Assembly (NCBI GenBank): GCA_022497145.1
Contig: MU385945.1
Coordinates: forward strand, 1 to 64,000
From: Rostrohypoxylon terebratum
Taxonomy: Eukaryota > Ascomycota > Sordariomycetes > Xylariales > Hypoxylaceae
Reading direction: 5' to 3'
DNA length: 64,000 bases
In this document: piece by piece, positions 58,325-64,000 of the stretch
Position numbering within the stretch: position 1 is the stretch's first letter
How the letters are laid out: each line of letters starts with the position of its first letter
The notes under the pieces: generated by a model
The model's database searches: none
What the model saw: the letters and a program-made list of their open reading frames with translations, nothing else
Told to the model about the DNA's origin: nothing
Position numbers and translations under genes: made by a program

Positions 58325-59660
58325 GGCTGGGGAGAAGAAACACCTCGTCGGGTGAGCCCGGGGAAAGTTGCTGTGCCGTACGCGGTGAGAAAGGATTCGT
58401 ATCGATAATCGGGACGGCAGCACCCGCGTGGTGTTAGTCCACGGTGCCTAATGATCCTACGCATCATCAACCAACATGAAGATTCCAGACAATGATCATT
58501 GTTCAGCTACCATTCAGCTAAACAGAAACAATTGCGCGATGTATTGAAGTATCAGCGTATGTAGCTATCAGCGACAGATAAAAACCCTAAATGCTTCGAA
58601 TCTTTAATGAAATCTTATTGCTTTGTATTCCGTCGTGCATGTTGGTATTGGCGTATTGGCATATTGGCGTAGTATTGGACCCTGGCTCTTTTAACATTCT
58701 AGACGTTGTCTGGGTAGCCAGCTCCCGGCTCGAACCGAGCCTCATGCCGTCGCGTTTCGCAACCCGGTCGACTTACCCACAATTACGGTATCATGTCCAG
58801 CTTTCCAACTTCTGAAACCACCAAGCCTGGTCTTTGACACAGATTACGATAGTAAAGTTCTCAGCCTAACCGAGCTTTCCAACTTTCAACGCAAGGTCGC
58901 TTACTTGCATCGTTTTTGTTGGGGGTCATGTTTTCTCGTAAAGTCACGCCGTGAGAGGGGGGCAAGATGCGAGGTTTCACAACATCGGTATTATTAGGGA
59001 CGGGTGCGCTACACGAACATCGTGAGATGCTTGTGTCGTATTGTAACATAGCCACCAACTCGCAGCCGCTGCAACCACAAAACCACAAACCACCTCCAAC
59101 TAGTAGTAATTCTGACAGTAGACCGTGACCGCAATCATGCCCGTTTCTCTCGTAGCCGTAAGCCCATAGCCTTTCGTCCTAAAATAGCAATACCAAATAA
59201 AAGTGCGATCTCGCATTCCACCTCTTATCTCCTTCTTCTTCTCATCCTCCGAAATCAATAAAAAGCAAAGGGGGGATATCAACGCCGGTGTCGTGCATGT
59301 AGATGGATAGGAAGTTGCGGATGAGGAAAAGGGAGGAGGAAAACTGGTATTCCTCTGCAATAGATAATACTCTGTTGTTTGTTTGTAAATATATTGTAAA
59401 TATATATATGTTTGACGATGCGAGTTTTCATAAATATGTGCAAGATACATCGGGGGTTTATATTCATTCCTCAGAAGGTAGAAATGAGAGATATGCTGTG
59501 TGCGTATGTACAGCAGCCCCATCTCTTCCACCGCCTCATTACTCTGACGTATAATCGTGGGCGAGAACGGGGAAGAGACGAGGGCTCGGAATTGACATTT
59601 GTCCAAGACCCGGGTGCATTTGCTCGACGTGAAGCGAAAAAGGTAGTCGCCGTTCTACCT
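58325..59660. other. Convergent gene-free region
   Basis: 1.3 kb of 3' flank. A 168-codon antisense frame at 59100-59606 is AT-rich and repetitive (Tyr/Ile runs) and looks like UTR rather than coding sequence. No RNA gene is recognised. Confidence 0.5.
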
Positions 59661-60215
59661 TTACGCCTTGGAGCCACCCGAGCGGCCTCGCTTTGGTAGA
59701 GTCCATGGCTCAGCGCAGACAATCTAGTTTTCATGTTAGCACCAATGATATCTTGTATGAAGAGGTGATATAACATACCTCGCCTTCGCTGTATGCCACA
59801 AAGTAGACGATCATCGCTACTAAGTAGTAGATGGCAGGATTGGTACCCTGGTATATGAGGATCGCGGCGAGCGACGCCAGAGGGAACGTAGCGAGACGAG
59901 CTTCGATGCTTCTATGAATCGCACTCCCGGCAATGAGGCCCAGCGGCCACTCCCATGCTAATATCCCTATCCCCAAGATTAGGTTGATAATCTGGAGAGC
60001 CGGAACCGGTTTAACGGCTCCATCTAGCGTTTTCGTTAAGAAGTCGAAGAATATCTTGGGCCAGAAGAACGACTCGAGCGCGGCAGCAATTTGATCTAGG
60101 ACTGTGTTAGTAAGAAATTCCCTTGATATGTGGATATGTGAATGGAAAGCCACGTACAAGCCGCGGCGCTGATGGCGATGAGCCTAGCCCAGTGGTTTTT
60201 GATAAGTCTTCCCAT
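59661..60215 (-). CDS. Small fungal membrane protein, DUF7727-like
   Basis: Three exons, complement(59661..59723, 59779..60101, 60158..60215), give 147 residues. The start 'MGRLIKNHWARLIAISAAA' and the blocks 'ALESFFWPKIFFDFLTKTLD', 'GAVKPVPALQIINLILGIG', 'LAWEWPLGLIAGSAIHRSIE' and 'YLVAMIVYFVAYSEGE', ending with 'CAEPWTLPKRGRSGG', match an uncharacterised family of fungal membrane proteins that I believe is called DUF7727. Three to four membrane segments are evident: about 10-35, 58-80, 95-115 and 118-138. The C-terminus is short and basic. Introns of 56 and 55 bp join in frame. Function is unknown. Confidence 0.85.
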
Positions 60216-60731
60216 TTCGACGGTTTTGTCTTAAATTTTCTCTTGACCGAATTGGACGATTTTGTCTGCCTTTTGGATAACACCCGATTGCTCTTTTTTC
60301 TCTTAACCAAATCTCTCTTGATTTTGCGTGTTTCTCTTTCTTCTTCCTGAAGCCCCAAACGATCCAAGCGCTCGACCTTCTCTCAATCCAACAATCCAAA
60401 AACGTGTCAACGACCGGGTTGCGAGAAGCGAAAGCGAAGGTAAAAAAGCGGCGGCGAGGTAAAAGAAAGTCGTCAGGTAGCCGGACCTGCGTTGCGGTAG
60501 AATAGAATAGTGAATTAAAAGAAGCCGAATATTAAAGAAAGGTATCGGTCAACGGGCGAGTGCACAGCAACCGACAACCAAAAGGGAAGAAGAAGAGAAG
60601 AAAAGAAGAGACGAGGGTCCAATTGGGAATATACAGGCGGCCGCAAAACGGGGCTCGGCGAAGCTATATTGGGTGAGGGTGGCCCCGGCGTGGGTCTGGG
60701 CTTTCCGCTCTCTTGTTCGATCTTTTGCGAT

Positions 60732-60756
60732 CCCCTGTAGGGGAGCTAATGCTCCC
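60732..60756. other. Two overlapping small hairpins
   Basis: CCCC-TGTA-GGGG (60732-60743) and GGGAGC-TAAT-GCTCCC (60741-60756) are perfect inverted repeats that share three G, so only one can form fully at a time. Function is unknown. Confidence 0.6.
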
Positions 60757-61831
60757 GTTGAGGGAGGGCTCGTGTCAGAACGGCTGATGCGAGCCGGTAT
60801 GGGTCCAATCTGACGTTTCTGGGTCGACAGATGCTAAGCTTCGTCTGTGATCCACGTTCTTGAGATCTTGTCTATAACGACAGCAGGCATCCGAGCGACA
60901 TCTGTATCATCCACCAGGTATTGCACGGCAACCCCTTGCCCGAGGGGGATTCTGTTTCTATGTACAATATTGTACGAAGGTGCACAACCTTAATTCGAAA
61001 GTGGGTTGGTAAAGCCGGATCGAGGCTATACTATAATATCATGAGACGGCAAGCCGATGTATGAAGCCGTATTCTTCCGTATCTCTAGGCAGTCGCTAGT
61101 ACTTCACAAGGGGCATCAATATCATAAGTCGTCTAAGTCGTGTATACGCCAGGGGTCGAGTGAGGCTCTAGCTGGATCGCATAAGAGAATGGTTTGAAGA
61201 TCATACAGGACCAAGGACGATGATACTGTCAAGGAGGTGTTCCCGAGTTTCTTCATGTATGAAAGGGTAGCTCCGGGAAGTGTTCAGACATTGAGGCGGC
61301 ATGCAAGAGTTTAAGAAAGCGACAGGGACGGTGGGTCTTCAAGGAAACGCATCAAGTCTCACCAGGCCGAGCCGAGACCGCCCGTCTTTAAGAAGTTAAG
61401 AACCAATACTTGCAGGGCCAAGATTAATACAAGAGAGGATATTTGTGTTGCGGCCCTTCCTAGACGGCCGTGAAAGTACTGCTGTAAGTACATTCATATT
61501 TACTAGGTATGTAGGTACCTAGATACTATAGTAGTAGATAGTAACATGGGGGTTTGCGCAGCCAGCGCAGCGGTTGCGTCCTGCTTTTCATGATGTGCAG
61601 AAGATGGGCATTGGGCATAATGGCAGAATGGGCATATAGCCCCAAAGTAGCTTAGGTATGAGTAGTAGCAATGATAGTTACCTCTCATCACAGTCTGCGG
61701 ATGTGTGGATACGGTATCCATCCGTGTGAAGTAACAGTCGATTGGGTAAACTGAGGGATCAAGTAGCTTGGCTTTGCCGGCTTCAGCCATGCGGGTACAT
61801 GAACATACATGGGCCGGCGGCAAAAAGGTAC

Positions 61832-61855
61832 ATGAATGAATGAATGAATGAATGA
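61832..61855. repeat. Six tandem ATGA tetramers
   Basis: A simple tetranucleotide microsatellite in gene-free DNA. Confidence 0.9.
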
Positions 61856-62585
61856 GATATTGCGGTTGCGAAGATGGTCGTCGAGAATTAACAGAAATTG
61901 GCAGAAATTAGCCAGTATTATGGGAGATCGAGGTGACTGGGCTTTCCCCCGGCGGCTACAAGTATTTGCGCAACCAATCAGAGCTAACTTCTGGGTGCTC
62001 TGCTGCATGACAACTCCAAAACCCCTGGCCCCGTATACCCCCGCTCGCAGGGGTCCAAGGGTTAAAAGAGAGTTCAAGGTTTCTGGATTGACAATGGTAC
62101 TTAGGTACCTCCTAGTCTACAAAGTCAATTACAGTTATTGATCCCAACCCTGAACCGCTTTTCTCCTCCTCAACCCGCCCCCCCAAAATCGACTGCGCCG
62201 GTCTCATGGATGGCTTTACAATACATGCTTCAGCGTAGAACAGACGAATGGGGGTGATAGCAGTTTCATATCGTTCGATGCCTAGGTACATACCACGACG
62301 GCTATGTACAATGTACGATTTTTACATGAAATGCATGTAGGTTAAGCCACAAGCAACACTGCTCAATTGTCAATTGCCAAATATACTTGACAGCGGCAGG
62401 CAAGATGGTACTAATCACATATTATCCCCAACCTCGAATTGTCAATCATCACACAAAGCTGTTTGCTAAATCCCGAATGACCTACCCGATGTAGGTAGCG
62501 TCTCGGAAAATAATACCGTCGACACGCGGCACACAGCTACTCCGAGAAGAGTCTCACCTCTGCAACCTCCCCTTGCCCTTTAAGT

Positions 62586-62604
62586 GTACCTAGGACCTAG
62601 GTAC
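62586..62604. repeat. Dispersed near-palindrome, copy 6
   Basis: GTACCTAGGACCTAGGTAC, the longest perfect copy: palindromic except for the central base. Confidence 0.85.
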
Positions 62605-63649
62605 TATTAGGTATTAATTCATCAAGTAACAAATCATTCTCGGATTCGCACCCGAGTCAGTTGATCTCCTATCACTTGACTCCTAAAGGGATATGAGAAT
62701 TGAGGCGGTGGTTCGAGAAACGACATCAGTAGCCCTCTGGAGGTACTGCGTATTTGAGAGGCATTTGAGACGTGCCCCTTCCGGTGTTCAGGCCTTCCGA
62801 AATGGTTCTAAACACTAGACGGTTTCGCAAAGGGGAAATCGCTGAAGCAGATCGAGTTTAGACCTGGCAGCGTGGATAGATAAGATCGCCCAACCGTCAT
62901 CTGCAAGGGTTATCGCCCATCACCCGGACGACACTAGACCTAATACAGGATTCTTACTTGATTTGCGCAGGGCACGACAGGGCTCTCAGACCCGCAGGGG
63001 GGCAGGGGGGCTGAAGAGACTGGGGGTTTGAATCTTGAGGAGGAGGTCCGACCGCATTTTGCATTTCTTAAAAGACAAAAAAGCATCACACGACGGGATA
63101 CTCGACTTGAGAAATTCCCGTCTTCCATCTTTCGATGTCAGCAAATCTTGCATGATGTCTAAGCCCGGGTCGTGGGATGCGGTCTTGCATTCCTTGAGGC
63201 CGTAAATCATATCCAATTGTGTGGTAAGTTCTCAGCTCAGCCGAGTAGACGACCCGAACGAGTAGGTGGTCGAGCTGGAAGCGAGTCCGATAGCTAAGAG
63301 CAAATCCTTGCGATGAAAATCGAGGATTGTACATTCCTGAGGCTCGGTTAGTTACTGACATCTAACTACATCTATAAACTAAAGACCGGAGATTCACCAT
63401 CACCGCACATTAGCGTCATGGTGATATGGTGATCGATTGTTGCTCACCTCGACTTAATCGTCAGGTGATGAATCTAGTACGAACCCAGGGGAAACGAGGA
63501 GTTACTAGTTCGATCTGGGTAAGGTGCGGAGCGGTGCGCTGCGTAGCATTCGGAATGCGAGTGTTAATGCGGTGTGCTACCAAGGCCACCAACATCATTG
63601 GCTTTTCTTCGGCGGTTGCTGCCAGATTCTAATTGGACTGGTTTGTCCG

Positions 63650-64000
63650 GAAAGCCACATAAAAGCGTTGGGAATAATTATTTTACTGGTCCTCTCCTTG
63701 TTTCTCGGGTCCTGGCGTCAACTTCCTGGTATCCACGATATCTATCAAGTTGACTGGTCAATTTCTCTCCACGTTGACCCCCAGGTTTATGTCGATTACT
63801 TGCACCAACACGAAGGTAAAGGTGGTTTAATATGAGCTCGAGCTTGCTTAGCTGCACGAACCCTTCCACGCGGGTCAGGTTCCGTTGAAGAACATCGACT
63901 TTACCAACGACTTGTAAGCGAATCCTATATTAAATGATCCACATCCTATCGACTTATTCTCGAAGCTCCGTAAGGTCATTGAAGAATATATTGCGTAGTC
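63650..64000 (+). pseudogene. Possible coding remnant or truncated 5' end of a gene
   Basis: A hydrophobic stretch ('LGIIILLVLSLFLGSW') is followed by protein-like segments in another frame ('LHEPFHAGQVPLKNIDFTND', then 'ANPILNDPHPIDLFSKLRKV'). These are interrupted by a TAG and a TAA. Both stops are one C-to-T change from Gln codons, and the TAA also lies inside a GTAAGC donor-like site at 63914. It could be a decayed gene or a real gene continuing beyond the window. I do not recognise the family. Confidence 0.2.

Larger units (their letters stand above)
60216..64000. other. Gene-poor right end
   Basis: 3.8 kb with no confident gene. It includes two overlapping small hairpins (60732-60756), a six-copy ATGA repeat (61832-61855), a full dispersed near-palindrome (62586-62604), and a possible coding remnant near the right edge (63650-64000). 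Open frames of 60-130 codons on both strands show no family resemblance. Confidence 0.5.

Noticed and set aside
58720..58800. TTCGA-containing inverted repeat on the minus strand considered as a tRNA B box
   Set aside because: The loop is the wrong size and no acceptor or anticodon arm can be drawn.
59100..59606. 168-codon minus-strand frame
   Set aside because: AT-rich with Tyr/Ile reiterations and no splice context; it lies in the 3' flank of converging genes.

Overview
This window is nuclear DNA of a filamentous ascomycete (Pezizomycotina, most likely a Sordariomycete). The signs are small spliceosomal introns (mostly 48-160 bp, GT-AG, with CTAAC/CTGAC-like branch sites), intergenic gaps of 0.3-2.3 kb, and proteins that read like filamentous-fungal orthologues from end to end (PEX6, NAS2, PUP3, 14-3-3, a SERCA pump, a DUF7727-like membrane protein). 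I see no rRNA, tRNA, CRISPR array, intact transposon or secondary-metabolite backbone gene. I resolved 21 protein-coding genes. Exon joins were read by hand from splice consensus, reading phase and family fit, and every join closes in frame.

Layout. 1.2-15.5 kb: an SH3BGR-like acidic protein (+), PEX6 (-), an alpha/beta-hydrolase-associated lipase (+), a 4-coumarate-CoA-ligase-like acyl-CoA ligase (+) and the mitochondrial ATP synthase assembly factor ATP11 (-). ATP11 opens a run of eight consecutive minus-strand genes to 38.2 kb: ATP11, cytochrome c peroxidase CCP1, splicing factor PRP39, an unrecognised basic protein, a synaptojanin-like SAC/5-phosphatase, 14-3-3, a secreted class 3 lipase, and a small secreted cysteine-containing glycoprotein. 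39.4-47.2 kb (+): proteasome chaperone NAS2, the Ran GTPase and a SERCA-type Ca2+ pump. 47.5-60.2 kb: PUP3 (-), a TUG/UBX-domain protein (+), RPL36 (-), a Dbl-type RhoGEF (+), RTC3-like (+) and a DUF7727-like membrane protein (-). 60.2-64 kb is gene-poor, with a doubtful coding remnant at the right edge.

Most genes are unrelated housekeeping genes. Two loose themes appear: PEX6, a lipase and an acyl-CoA ligase ending in PKL (peroxisome/lipid), and NAS2, PUP3 and the UBX protein (proteasome/Cdc48) within about 11 kb. Neither is good evidence of a cluster.

The main oddities are in gene structure: a PUP3 start codon alone in its coding exon followed by a 19-nt exon, an 8-nt microexon in 14-3-3, a GC-AG intron splitting the Ran P-loop, a frame-neutral 63-nt intron in the secreted protein that changes its cysteine count, and a CCP1 leader intron whose acceptor abuts the ATG. 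The gene-free DNA also carries a dispersed near-palindrome, ACCTAGG(A/T)CCTAGGT, and several unrelated 7-9 bp tandem repeats. I did not find a convincing new multi-gene system.
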